Assembly: GCA_021823385.1 (NCBI GenBank)
Contig: JAKAOC010000091.1
Coordinates: 1 to 7,959 of the forward strand
DNA from: Actinomycetes bacterium
GTDB taxonomy: Bacteria > Actinomycetota > Acidimicrobiia > Acidimicrobiales > Acidimicrobiaceae
Direction: 5' to 3'
Length of the DNA: 7,959 nt
The position numbers and the translations under genes are program-made. Position 1 is the stretch's first letter; the number at the start of each line of letters is the position of its first letter. The notes beneath the pieces are model-generated. The model did no database searches and was not told where the DNA came from. It saw only the letters and a list, made by a program, of their open reading frames with translations. Below are positions 1-6,919 of the stretch, one piece after another.

Positions 1-210
1 GAGTTCCTCCCTTTCGGCTGCCACCTTGTATATGGTCTGCTCCTCGGCGACGGCATGGGGCAACACTTCGCTCGCCATGTAGGCAAGAAGTTCGGCCAGC
101 GATGCACCATCACCCCCTGCCTGGATCGTCGCCACTCGCCGCGACACGCCCTCCTCCAGGGCGGCGTGGTGCCCCAGCATCGCCTCCAACGCCTGCGCGC
201 TCTTCATCAT
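1..210 (-). CDS. Hemerythrin/HHE cation-binding domain protein, N-terminal part (gene runs off the left edge)
   Basis: Seventy codons are visible on the minus strand, open to the window edge with no stop. The peptide is helical and has the spacing of the first half of a hemerythrin-like (HHE) four-helix bundle: an HH pair at residues 14-15 followed by LEEG, then H52 with the acidic pair E56-E57 (VLPHAVAEEQ) ahead of an aromatic residue. In this family such His and Glu residues bind a non-haem di-iron centre used for O2, NO or redox sensing or storage. The specific role here is unknown. The start is one of two adjacent ATGs (210 or 207), chosen because AAGGAG lies about 8 nt upstream. The gene lies on the same strand as the operon but is separated from the thioesterase by about 890 bp, and it has its own AT-rich candidate promoter, so it is probably transcribed independently. 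The missing C-terminal half prevents a firm assignment. Confidence 0.72.
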   Translation of the reverse strand, partial: MMKSAQALEAMLGHHAALEEGVSRRVATIQAGGDGASLAELLAYMASEVLPHAVAEEQTIYKVAAEREEL

Positions 211-243
211 CTCGTGCTCCTTGAAATCCGTGTCCTCATTAAC

Positions 244-272
244 ATTATTTCTAGTCGCTCCTATAAAAACAA
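244..272 (-). promoter_or_regulatory. Candidate sigma70-type promoter for the hemerythrin-like gene
   Basis: On the minus strand TTGTTT (272-267) and AATAAT (249-244) are separated by exactly 17 bp. They sit in a local AT-rich patch that stands out from the GC-rich surroundings, about 35-60 bp upstream of the ATG at 210. Both hexamers deviate from consensus, so this is a plausible but unproven promoter. Confidence 0.4.
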
Positions 273-360
273 TGCCACAGGGGAATGAGGCACGCAAAAG
301 CAATCGTCGGCAGCCAGTCCGGGTGAGCGAACCGCCCATCGATAGAGATGACCTTCGCTG

Positions 361-522
361 TCAAGCCTTCAGGTGAAGTTCCGGCTCCAAACCTTCATCC
401 GGCGGACTTTGACCAGGAGCTTTCATGGCAACCGGCGCGGTGTAGCCGATGCCAGCGGGCTCACTTGACGGCTTCTGGCGCCCATAACGGTCATCCGCCA
501 CGTAGCCGCGGAAACCAGTCAT
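361..522 (-). CDS. Weakly supported small ORF (53 aa), possible orphan gene or gene remnant
   Basis: A 53-residue minus-strand ORF begins MTGFRGYVADD and ends ELHLKA. It is hydrophilic, Pro/Gly-rich and has no signal peptide or membrane segment. Its ATG (522-520) overlaps the TGA of the ORF upstream (521-519) as ATGA, the arrangement seen in translationally coupled gene pairs. Codon third positions are only moderately GC-biased. I recognise no family. It could be a short coupled gene, the frameshifted tail of the upstream ORF, or chance. Confidence 0.25.
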   Translation of the reverse strand: MTGFRGYVADDRYGRQKPSSEPAGIGYTAPVAMKAPGQSPPDEGLEPELHLKA

Positions 523-1037
523 AAATACACCGGGGTCAGCCAGGCGCGAGGCACCTCGCTGACCTTGATCAGGTGGCCGAAAAGATCGTCCCGGTACTCG
601 GCAGTGCGCTCGGCGGCGCTTGGCGACCAGCCCCAGCTGAGAGGAGATTGCCCGCGGGCAGAAAGCGCGCCCACCAGCCGCACCATTTCCGAATTCAGAT
701 CGGAGGAATTAGGGCGGCGATGGTGACCATGGATGAGAGATCGACGCTTGCCGAACAAACCTGCCCCCAACAGTGTCTGACGAGGAGCGCTCCAACTGGA
801 CTGTACGCCACTACCCGCACAAGCGAAGATCGGGCCGTGGACTGGACGCAATCGAATCGCGCTGAAGGGGACGGAAGAGGCCTGTCTGCATTCATCGACC
901 ACGCGGACGCCGCCGGTCCGGAGCACGGCCGCTGCCATGGCCACGTCGAAGCGCCGGACACCGAAGTTAAGATCGTTGCCCTGTGCGGTTTCGTTGATCA
1001 CAACTTCCGGGCATCTCCTGCCCGGGTCGGCCGGCAT
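519..1037 (-). CDS. Unrecognised 172-aa ORF, hypothetical protein or decayed gene
   Basis: This is the best coding candidate in the otherwise empty stretch between the thioesterase and hemerythrin genes. The first 80 or so codons and the last 30 have G/C-rich third positions, as expected of real genes here. The middle (around residues 85-115) is Ser/Arg/His-rich and looks less protein-like. No domain, signal peptide, membrane segment or catalytic motif is recognisable. The ATG at 1037 has only a weak GGTGG about 9 nt upstream. It starts about 60 bp after the thioesterase stop on the same strand, so it could be the next cistron of the operon. A competing plus-strand ORF (573-1064) has poorer third-position bias. 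A degraded pseudogene is an equally reasonable reading. Confidence 0.3.
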   Translation of the reverse strand: MPADPGRRCPEVVINETAQGNDLNFGVRRFDVAMAAAVLRTGGVRVVDECRQASSVPFSAIRLRPVHGPIFACAGSGVQSSWSAPRQTLLGAGLFGKRRSLIHGHHRRPNSSDLNSEMVRLVGALSARGQSPLSWGWSPSAAERTAEYRDDLFGHLIKVSEVPRAWLTPVYL

Positions 1038-1071
1038 CGAGTCGTTCCACCCTTCGATCCGTGAGCTTGAC

Positions 1072-1096
1072 AGCTCCTCACACGGGGAGGCCAGCT
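1072..1096 (-). terminator. Weak stem-loop directly after the thioesterase stop codon
   Basis: Just past the thioesterase stop (1100-1098), AGCTCCTC (1072-1079) can pair with GAGG (1087-1090) and AGCT (1093-1096), leaving a 2-nt bulge (1091-1092) and a 7-nt loop. No T-tract follows on the minus strand, so it is not a standard intrinsic terminator. It may only be a 3' end-stabilising hairpin or chance. Confidence 0.2.
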
Positions 1097-1097
1097 T

Positions 1098-1511
1098 TCA
1101 GGTGATGACGGCTTGGACTTGGCTGGTCTGGGCTACGAGGTGGCCCTCGTCGTCAGTCATATCGGTGGCGACAACGATGGTGGTTCGCCCCGTGTGGACG
1201 GGTCGTGCAGATGCGTTCAAGGTTCCGGCCCGCAATGGACGGTAGAGGCGAGTGGTGGAATCAATGGTGGCCGTGTTGGCGCCTTGGGGAAGGTTGAGGA
1301 AGGCGCACACGCCGCCTACCGTGTCCGCGAGCGACATGATGGCTCCGCCGTGCAGGATGCCACCGGCAGTGCAGCGTTCGGGGGACCAGGCCAGACTGCC
1401 CGTAACGAGCGTTACGGTGACCTCATGCAGCTCAATCCCCAGGGCTACGGCGTAGGGCATCAAGGCGAGAAGCTGGTGGGGGCTCCGCGGCGGGCCACTT
1501 GTGTCGGTCAT
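1098..1511 (-). CDS. PaaI-type hotdog-fold acyl-CoA thioesterase
   Basis: This is a 137-residue protein, the normal length for a single hotdog domain of the PaaI/YbgC-like thioesterases, which hydrolyse acyl-CoA or aryl-CoA thioesters to free acid and CoA in the cytosol. The signature segment reads GGILHGGAIMSLADTVGG at residues 50-67. HGG (54-56) binds the thioester region, and D63 in SLADT matches the catalytic Asp of E. coli PaaI. A typical C-terminal strand run (TTIVVATDMTDDEGHLVAQTSQVQ) follows. In frame, a TAG lies about 17 codons upstream with no start codon in between, which fixes the ATG at 1511; its ribosome-binding site is weak (AGAGGT about 12 nt away). It lies about 210 bp after the SMP-30 gene on the same strand. 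In context with a CoA-transferase it could clear dead-end CoA thioesters; the substrate is not predictable. Confidence 0.93.
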   Translation of the reverse strand: MTDTSGPPRSPHQLLALMPYAVALGIELHEVTVTLVTGSLAWSPERCTAGGILHGGAIMSLADTVGGVCAFLNLPQGANTATIDSTTRLYRPLRAGTLNASARPVHTGRTTIVVATDMTDDEGHLVAQTSQVQAVIT

Positions 1512-1549
1512 GGCCGAGCTTACCTCTGGGTGGTATTTCAGGTAGCGCT

Positions 1550-1657
1550 TTAAGCCCTGGCGCTAGCGAGGTAGGGACAACACAAAGCGCGCTGTACGAG
1601 CGAGAGCACGTCGTCGGTGGCGAGGCCATCGTGGAGGCCAGCGACGCCGCTGATCGA
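1550..1657 (-). other. Coding-like fragment without a start codon in the SMP-30/thioesterase gap (possible gene remnant)
   Basis: The 212-bp gap 1512-1723 holds no intact gene. One minus-strand frame, opened by a TGA at 1660-1658 and closed by a TAA at 1552-1550, encodes 35 residues including HDGLATDDVLSLVQRAL. Its codons are strongly G/C-biased at the third position and the peptide looks amphipathic and helical. There is no usable start codon with a ribosome-binding site. It may be the tail of a decayed cistron; chance cannot be excluded. Confidence 0.2.
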
Positions 1658-1723
1658 TCATTCGCTACGGGCGAGCTGGAACCGAAGGCCCCGTGGTCGC
1701 GTATTCGACGTTGCGCGAGCCCA

Positions 1724-2674
1724 TCAGGCCGTAAATGCACAGGCGAGACCCGGCTGTGGCCACCTGACGTGCAGCAGTCGACCCGTCCCTGAGCACGTGA
1801 TGAATGCATCTCGCAGGTCAGCACCTCCGAAGCAGATGTTCGTCGTAAGCGGATCACCCGTTTCTACGAAGTCGACCAATGACCCCTCCGTGTCGAACAC
1901 GGAGATGCCTCCTGCCCCGATGGTTGCCACCGCGACGTTCCCTGCGCTGTCGATGGCGAGGGAATCGAACATCGAACCGTCACAGCGCATCGCGTGGAGT
2001 CTGCCGCGCCACGGCCGATAGTCACTCAGCTCCAGCTGTCCGGGCCCAATGACGTCCCATGCGAGCAACCTGCATCTGTCAGTCTCAGCAACGTACAGGG
2101 TTCGCTCGTCAGGGGAGAGGCCGATCCCATTGGGGCTGTCCAGCGGGAATAGTACCTCTGAAACCTCGTAGCCCGCCGTATCCCCTCGCTTTTGCGCATA
2201 ATACACGCCAGTCCGGTCGCGGGTCCGAATGTACCGCTTTCCGTAATCGGTGAACCAGAAGCCCCCCGCCCTGTCGAAGACCAGGTCGTTCGGTGCTCGC
2301 AGCGACGCATCCCCGCATCGGTCAAACAGCACTTCGGCCCGACCGGTAAACGGGTCGACTCGCTCGATCCGTCCGCCGCTGTACGACTCAGTCACGTTTA
2401 TCTCTTCCGAGGCCGTTCCCGGGATGGTTACCCCTTCATGCTCGTGCCAGATAGAACCGCCATTGTTACAGACATACAGCTTTCCGTCCGGTCCCACGGC
2501 GGCACCGTTTGGGCCGCCGCCGAGTTGGGCAATAACGGATACTCCCCCGTCTTTTTTAACCCTGCTCAAGCTCCCTCGCCGAATTTCCGTCACCACGACT
2601 GATCCGTCGCGCATCGCCACAGGTCCTTCCGGGAACTGCAGTCCGCCCGTCACCTCGGTCAATTCATGCGTCAT
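1724..2674 (-). CDS. SMP-30/gluconolactonase/LRE-family hydrolase
   Basis: The 316-residue protein belongs to the six-bladed beta-propeller SMP-30/gluconolactonase family, metal-dependent enzymes that open lactones or cleave related esters. The metal-site landmarks are intact: E16 in FPEGP (14-18), N182 in SPNGIGLSPDE and D237 in MFDSLAIDSAGN, with N129 in the APNDLVFD motif at the substrate-side position. Blade repeats of the GPDGKLYV and SPDERTLYVAE kind recur, and no signal peptide is present, so it should act in the cytoplasm. Two ATGs compete. The one at 2680 abuts the GAGGAG ribosome-binding site (2686-2681) with no spacer, while the one at 2674 has a 6-nt spacer and is preferred. The gene starts 13 bp after the permease stop, so it is co-transcribed with the importer. 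It probably acts on the imported compound or a product; the exact lactone or ester is unknown. Confidence 0.94.
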   Translation of the reverse strand: MTHELTEVTGGLQFPEGPVAMRDGSVVVTEIRRGSLSRVKKDGGVSVIAQLGGGPNGAAVGPDGKLYVCNNGGSIWHEHEGVTIPGTASEEINVTESYSGGRIERVDPFTGRAEVLFDRCGDASLRAPNDLVFDRAGGFWFTDYGKRYIRTRDRTGVYYAQKRGDTAGYEVSEVLFPLDSPNGIGLSPDERTLYVAETDRCRLLAWDVIGPGQLELSDYRPWRGRLHAMRCDGSMFDSLAIDSAGNVAVATIGAGGISVFDTEGSLVDFVETGDPLTTNICFGGADLRDAFITCSGTGRLLHVRWPQPGLACAFTA

Positions 2675-2687
2675 AGTCATCTCCTCG

Positions 2688-3578
2688 CTACTTCACTTGC
2701 GGCACGTCGCGGCTCATAGCGCCACCAGGCACGTCCGTGGTGCCCTTCGCCCACCGGAGGTAGTGGCGTTCGGCAACGCTGAGCAAGGCCGTTCCCGCAA
2801 CAACGATCGCCACGAGGACAACCAGGACGGCAAGGAGCTCTGCGATGTCGAACTCCCCGGAGTAAGTCTGCAGAAGCTCGCCCAGCCCTGCTCTAGCTGC
2901 GATCATCTCTCCAACGATGGCACCACCCATGCAGTAGATGAGCGAAAGTTTCAGGCTGCTAAATAAGCTCGGCAGCGCCCAGGGGAGCCTCACTCGGAAG
3001 AATAGCTGTCGGTTGTTCGCGCCGTAAAGCCGGGCCATCAACAGCATGTCCCGGTCTACGTTCGCCAATCCGGCCATCGTGCCGAGTAGCACGATGAAGT
3101 AGCCGAGAGAGAACGCTAGGACGATCTTCGACATTGCTCCGATCCCGAACCAAAGTACAAACAACGGCCCCAGAGCGATGCGGGGAATGGCATTAGTGCC
3201 CGTGATGAACGGCGACAGGATCTCGCGAAGCCACGAGATCCTGTCGAGGATGATCGCACTCGTCACACCGAGGATGGCCGAAGCCACGAACGAAACGACG
3301 ACCTCCTCTAGCGTCACGTCGAATGCCCCGCTGAACCCGCTGCTCATCACGACGGTGCCAACGGCTCGCACGACCGCCACCGGTGTACTCACGAACGCCG
3401 CACTGACGAGGCCAAGCGACACTGCCGCCTGCCACACTCCGAGGAACGCGGCGCCAAGGAGCACGCGGCCAGTCCAGACCCTGGCACTCCGGCCAGCACT
3501 GGAGCTGCCTCGCCGGAGCACGTCACTCGCCCGTCCTTCGTCGAGGAGTACCCGGGAATCCGTCGCCGAGATCGCCAT
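2688..3578 (-). CDS. ABC transporter permease, BPD-type (SsuC/TauC-like)
   Basis: The 296-residue inner-membrane protein has about six hydrophobic segments (roughly 35-57, 93-111, 130-148, 151-172, 205-225 and 245-266). The cytoplasmic EAA-type coupling loop at about 182-202 (ARLYGANNRQLFFRVRLPW) carries the conserved G186 and the LP pair at 198-199 and docks the ATPase. The TNAIPRIALGPLFVLWFGIG stretch is typical of permeases for nitrate, taurine, sulfonate and NMT1-type substrates. The ATG at 3578 is chosen because it overlaps the ATPase stop as TGATG and has GGGAGGG (3592-3586) 7 nt upstream. An upstream in-frame ATG at 3614 would force a 37-nt overlap without a comparable ribosome-binding site. 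With the adjacent ATPase and lipoprotein it makes a complete importer, presumably a homodimer of permeases. Confidence 0.95.
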   Translation of the reverse strand: MAISATDSRVLLDEGRASDVLRRGSSSAGRSARVWTGRVLLGAAFLGVWQAAVSLGLVSAAFVSTPVAVVRAVGTVVMSSGFSGAFDVTLEEVVVSFVASAILGVTSAIILDRISWLREILSPFITGTNAIPRIALGPLFVLWFGIGAMSKIVLAFSLGYFIVLLGTMAGLANVDRDMLLMARLYGANNRQLFFRVRLPWALPSLFSSLKLSLIYCMGGAIVGEMIAARAGLGELLQTYSGEFDIAELLAVLVVLVAIVVAGTALLSVAERHYLRWAKGTTDVPGGAMSRDVPQVK

Positions 3579-4414
3579 CAGCTGTCCCTCCCTGCTAGCG
3601 TGAGCGTCGACCACACGTTCCGGTACAGGACATGGAAGGCCTCTTCTCCCTGCAATGACTCAGCTGACCGCGGGCGCTCGAGAGGGATCGGGATGTCGGC
3701 AACGATGCGACCCGCGCCCAGGACTATTACGCGATCGGCGAGCAGCACCGCCTCGGCAATGTCGTGGGTTACGAAGAGCACCACACGGCGGCGCTTCTCC
3801 CATAGCCTCAACAGTTGACCGTGTAGCAACATCCTTGTCTCCGCGTCGAGCGCGCTGAAGGGCTCATCCATTAAGTAGACAGAGCGATCGACCGCGAAGC
3901 CCCGAGCTAGGCTCGCTCGCTGCCTCATGCCCTGGGAAAGAGCCGACGGGTAGTAATCTCCGAACCCGGCCAGGCCGACCTCTTGCAAGATCGTGGCGGC
4001 GATGGAGCGCCGCTCCGTCGCGTTCATTCCCGCCAATTCGAGACCGAACTCGACGTTTCGAAGCACCGATCGCCACGGCAGGAGCGCATCCCGTGCGAGT
4101 AGGTAGCAGATGTCGCTCCGGCCGGCGCGAGGGCCCCGACCCGAGACGTACACGTCCCCGCCCGATGCCGGGACCAGCCCGGCCACGACGTTGAGTAAGG
4201 TCGTCTTCCCGCAACCGCTGTGGCCCACGATGGCGACGAACTCGCCATCGGACACATCGAGGTCGATCCCCTCCAGGACGCTCTTCGCCGCGGAGAATGT
4301 TACGCGGAGGTCTCGAACACGGACCACTGGACCGTCGCTGAGGTCTGCAGCGACATCTAGTCCATCGTTACGGGCGCCGTTGCGGAACGTCGGCAGACGG
4401 TGCATCAGGGACAT
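3578..4414 (-). CDS. ABC transporter ATP-binding protein (SsuB/TauB/NrtD-like)
   Basis: The 278-residue ATPase energises the importer at the cytoplasmic face of the membrane. Visible motifs are Walker A GHSGCGKTT (64-72), signature LSQGMRQRASLARG (159-172), Walker B VYLMDEP (179-185) with catalytic E184, D-loop SALD (187-190) and H-loop THD (216-218). The segment before ALLPWRSVLRNV (110-121), where this subfamily normally has FQ, reads YLLARD, so the Q-loop glutamine is replaced by A107. LSQGM instead of LSGGM is a milder variant. The first about 28 residues form a hydrophilic extension. The ATG at 4414 overlaps the end of the binding-protein gene by 10 nt. A second ATG at 4405 forms TGATG with that stop and is an alternative start 3 codons later. 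Neither has a strong ribosome-binding site, which suggests translational coupling. Confidence 0.95.
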   Translation of the reverse strand: MSLMHRLPTFRNGARNDGLDVAADLSDGPVVRVRDLRVTFSAAKSVLEGIDLDVSDGEFVAIVGHSGCGKTTLLNVVAGLVPASGGDVYVSGRGPRAGRSDICYLLARDALLPWRSVLRNVEFGLELAGMNATERRSIAATILQEVGLAGFGDYYPSALSQGMRQRASLARGFAVDRSVYLMDEPFSALDAETRMLLHGQLLRLWEKRRRVVLFVTHDIAEAVLLADRVIVLGAGRIVADIPIPLERPRSAESLQGEEAFHVLYRNVWSTLTLAGRDS

Positions 4415-5490
4415 GTGTAGGAACTCGGCGCTGTCGATGCCACCAAAGCACTCCTCGAGTAGGGCTTCGAAAGGATGTGGTTCGTGTCAAGGAGATGATT
4501 CCACGCTGCGATCGATGCCGAGTTGATGTTCACCCCGAACTCCGGCAGATTGGACTTGATCATCTGCTCAAACTGCGTACTGTTCAGTTGCGGAACCTTT
4601 ACGTACTTCGAGACGATGGAAGTGACCTTCTTGAGGTTCGCCGGATTCCGATAGAAGCAGTAGGCCTGCTCGTTAGCGAGCGCGAAATCGCGCACGGCAG
4701 CTGGATTGCTCTTGATCTCAGTGGTCGTCGTCCACCATCCGTTGTAGTCGACGTTCCGAAAGTCCGCCGGCCCCTGGCCAGCCGCCAAGTTGACGACTAC
4801 CGTTCCCTCGTGGTTATCCACGAGGATGCTTGTCATCGGGGCGATCGAAAGATAGGTGTCCACGCTTCCATTTAACAGCGCGGGCAGCGCAGTCGATGGA
4901 AGGCCAACTCCGACGTAGGTAACCCCATTGGGACTCAAGCCGGCACCGGCAAGGAGTTCCTCGTCGATGTACTGCTCAGAGACACCGACCGCAATGACGC
5001 CCCACTTCATGTTCATAAGGTCGCGCAGGTCCTTGGGGTAACCATTGGCCAGATGCGGTAGGCTCACGCCCTTGCGCACCACGAGCTGGAACGCGGGTTC
5101 GACGGTATTCCCGACCACTGCGCGGACGCCGAGGCCCTTGCTGATTGCCTCTTCGAGGTTGTCGTAGGAATTGTTTACGAACGTGACACTACCGCTGACC
5201 GCTGCCGCCGTCATGGCAGGGCCTGACTTGATCGGGACGAGGTCGACCTTCAGGTGGTTTTTCGCGAAGAATCCCTCATTGGCGGCAACGAACGCCGGAA
5301 GCGAGACAACTGCCCCTGGGTAGTAGGCAACCGAGACCGTGTAGGTCTTGCTTGAACTCGACGAGGACGCTGACGGGGCGGCTGTGGACGCTGCGGTGCC
5401 GCAAGCGGCGGCGGTGAGCGCCATCGCCGCGACTGCCGCCAGGGGTCCCCCTCTGAGCTTTAGCCCGATTCGACGTGAGTGGTGTGGCAT
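4405..5490 (-). CDS. NMT1/SsuA-like ABC transporter substrate-binding lipoprotein
   Basis: The 361-residue extracytoplasmic solute-binding protein starts with a basic n-region (RRIGLKLR) and a hydrophobic core, ending at the lipobox LTAAAC with lipidated C30. A Ser/Ala/Thr-rich linker (about 31-48) leads to the periplasmic-binding-type fold: VSVAYYPGAVVSLPAFVAANEGFFAKNHLKVDLVP is the usual opening of NMT1/THI5/SsuA-like proteins, followed by an alternation of beta strands and helices to the C-terminus. Known ligands of the group are alkanesulfonates, taurine, thiamine-precursor pyrimidines, riboflavin and aromatic acids, so the ligand is open. The C-terminal half has two Cys residues (in AYCFYR and at the very end, YTCP) that might form a disulfide. 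The ATG at 5490 is preferred over 5508 because GGGAGG (5506-5501) lies about 9 nt upstream of it. The gene begins 62 bp after the CoA-transferase stop and is the first of the three importer genes. Confidence 0.93.
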   Translation of the reverse strand: MPHHSRRIGLKLRGGPLAAVAAMALTAAACGTAASTAAPSASSSSSSKTYTVSVAYYPGAVVSLPAFVAANEGFFAKNHLKVDLVPIKSGPAMTAAAVSGSVTFVNNSYDNLEEAISKGLGVRAVVGNTVEPAFQLVVRKGVSLPHLANGYPKDLRDLMNMKWGVIAVGVSEQYIDEELLAGAGLSPNGVTYVGVGLPSTALPALLNGSVDTYLSIAPMTSILVDNHEGTVVVNLAAGQGPADFRNVDYNGWWTTTTEIKSNPAAVRDFALANEQAYCFYRNPANLKKVTSIVSKYVKVPQLNSTQFEQMIKSNLPEFGVNINSASIAAWNHLLDTNHILSKPYSRSALVASTAPSSYTCP

Positions 5491-5552
5491 TCCGTTGATC
5501 CCTCCCATAGTTACAGCGAACGACTGTGCAAACAGCGGTCCTCGAAGTGGGC

Positions 5553-6764
5553 CTAGATGACCCCTTGTTCCTCAAGTGCATGGAGATCCTGCGGTGACAG
5601 TCCGAGGAGCGAACCATAGATCTCTTCGTTGTGGGCTCCGAGAACGGGGCCACTCGAGTGGACGACACCAGGCGTGCCGCTCATTTTCGGGATGGGACTG
5701 ACCATCAAAAGGTCGCCGTAGTCCTCATCCTTCCAAGACATGAAGGACTCGCGATCCCGATAGTGGGCATTTGACGCGATGTCAGCGATGCTCATGACCG
5801 GAGCGCACGGGATGTCAGCTTCCGTGAGCAGGTCGATAAGGTCATCGCACCGCTGGGTAGACACCCAGGCGCCAATGATGTCGTAGAGTTCGTCTTGGTG
5901 CTCGACTCGCGCACGGAAAGTCGAGAAACGTATGTCGTCAAGGAGGTCCTGGCGCCCCATCACCGCCGCCAGGCGTCCAAAGAGGCTCTGCGTTCCGCCG
6001 TGGATCGCCACACGCCTTTCATCAGCCGTCACGAAGTCGGTGGCCGGGACAACGTCTGGATTGCGGTTGCCACTTCGTTCGCGCACGGAGCCGTTGGCCG
6101 TGTAGTGCAGCAGGGCACCCTCGCTGGCGCGGAATCCAGCCTCGTAGAGAGCGAGGTCGATGGTCTGCCCCCCTCCGTTGCGCACGTCCCGGTGATATAG
6201 GGCGGTGACCACAGAAAAGGCTGCGAGGTAGGCAGCCATGTAGTCGATGACGGCGAAGCCGCTACGTACGGGCGGACTCTCCGGAAATCCACTCACGTAA
6301 GTGAGACCAGCGAAGGCACTCGCGACCCGATCAAAAGCGCCACGGTCGCGATACGGTCCGGTCAGTCCGTAGCCGGTGATGTAGAGGGCGATCAAGTCAG
6401 GAAATTCTCCTCGTATCGTCTCCGGGTCAATCCGCCACGCTCGCAGCGTCGGAGGTCGGAAGTTGGTTACGAGGACGTCGAAGTGCGGGAGGAGCTGCGT
6501 CAGGATCTCCCGACCACGGGGATGATGTAGGTCGAGTGTGATTGACCGCTTATTCCTCGCCTCTTGGACCCACTCAAGTGACCGCCCCCCTTCCTCCGCG
6601 GCGCCGCGGCGCGTGAAGTCTCCTACCCCCGGCGCTTCGACCTTCACGACATCGGCACCGAAGTCACCCAGCATGGTGGCTGAAACGGGCGCAGCGAGGA
6701 CTGCAGAAACGTCCAGAACCCTCACACCGGCGAGTGCCCCACTAGCGGTTTTATTGCTCCCCAT
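5553..6764 (-). CDS. Family III (CaiB/BaiF) CoA-transferase
   Basis: The 403-residue cytosolic protein has the standard family III length. The N-terminal Rossmann-like part shows GVRVLDVSAVLAAPVSATMLGDFGADVVKVE (13-43) and the RNKRSITLDL segment (70-79). It continues with LVTNFRP (98-104), the GPYRDRGAFDRVASAFAGL block (136-154) and the catalytic aspartate D174 in GFAVIDYMAAYLAAF, which in this family forms the acyl-enzyme anhydride. A GGGQTIDLALYEA motif (197-209) and the C-terminal PCAPVMSIADI (319-329) also match. Such enzymes move CoA between carboxylic acids (oxalate, carnitine, 2-hydroxyacids, succinyl donors). The donor and acceptor here are unknown. The ATG at 6764 has AGGAGG (6777-6772) 7 nt upstream. 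It is the first gene of the operon, directly after the divergent promoter region, which suggests CoA activation is the first chemical step for the imported compound. Confidence 0.95.
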   Translation of the reverse strand: MGSNKTASGALAGVRVLDVSAVLAAPVSATMLGDFGADVVKVEAPGVGDFTRRGAAEEGGRSLEWVQEARNKRSITLDLHHPRGREILTQLLPHFDVLVTNFRPPTLRAWRIDPETIRGEFPDLIALYITGYGLTGPYRDRGAFDRVASAFAGLTYVSGFPESPPVRSGFAVIDYMAAYLAAFSVVTALYHRDVRNGGGQTIDLALYEAGFRASEGALLHYTANGSVRERSGNRNPDVVPATDFVTADERRVAIHGGTQSLFGRLAAVMGRQDLLDDIRFSTFRARVEHQDELYDIIGAWVSTQRCDDLIDLLTEADIPCAPVMSIADIASNAHYRDRESFMSWKDEDYGDLLMVSPIPKMSGTPGVVHSSGPVLGAHNEEIYGSLLGLSPQDLHALEEQGVI

Positions 6765-6919
6765 CGTCCCTCCTCCTGGGTATCGTCAACCGGCCGACGC
6801 TGCTTGCCGCGCGGCGCGGACGCCCCTCCTCGCTCGGCCTTCGCCATCGATGGGCCCTCCGCGACTGCGGACGACACCGTAGATGTGCAGGACCCCAACC
6901 CGGCATGCTTTAGCCGTAG

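Larger units (their letters stand above)
211..1097. other. Long stretch without a recognisable gene
   Basis: Between the thioesterase stop and the hemerythrin-like start there is no gene with a recognisable product. The stretch contains the candidate hemerythrin promoter, two weak minus-strand ORFs joined by an ATGA overlap, and a poor hairpin near its right end. No tRNA, rRNA, transposase fragment or terminal inverted repeat was seen. It may be decayed coding sequence. Confidence 0.5.

Noticed and set aside
55..288. Plus-strand 77-aa ORF at the left edge
   Set aside because: It is antisense to the hemerythrin-like frame, which has family motifs and a ribosome-binding site; the plus frame has neither.
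573..1064. Plus-strand 163-aa ORF opposite the unrecognised minus-strand ORF
   Set aside because: Poorer third-position G/C bias than the minus frame, no recognisable domain and no convincing ribosome-binding site; treated as a shadow ORF.
1687..1701. Small hairpin GGGGCC-TTC-GGTTCC after the SMP-30 stop considered as a terminator
   Set aside because: The six-pair stem includes two G-U wobbles and no T-tract follows, so it cannot be supported as a terminator.
1432..1857. Minus-strand 141-aa ORF bridging the SMP-30 and thioesterase genes
   Set aside because: It overlaps both real genes out of frame, and its composition is not protein-like in the overlapped parts.
2250..2966. Plus-strand 238-aa ORF
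   Set aside because: Lies antisense across the SMP-30 and permease genes, both of which carry clear family motifs; the translation is low-complexity Ser/Pro/Arg-rich as expected of a shadow frame.
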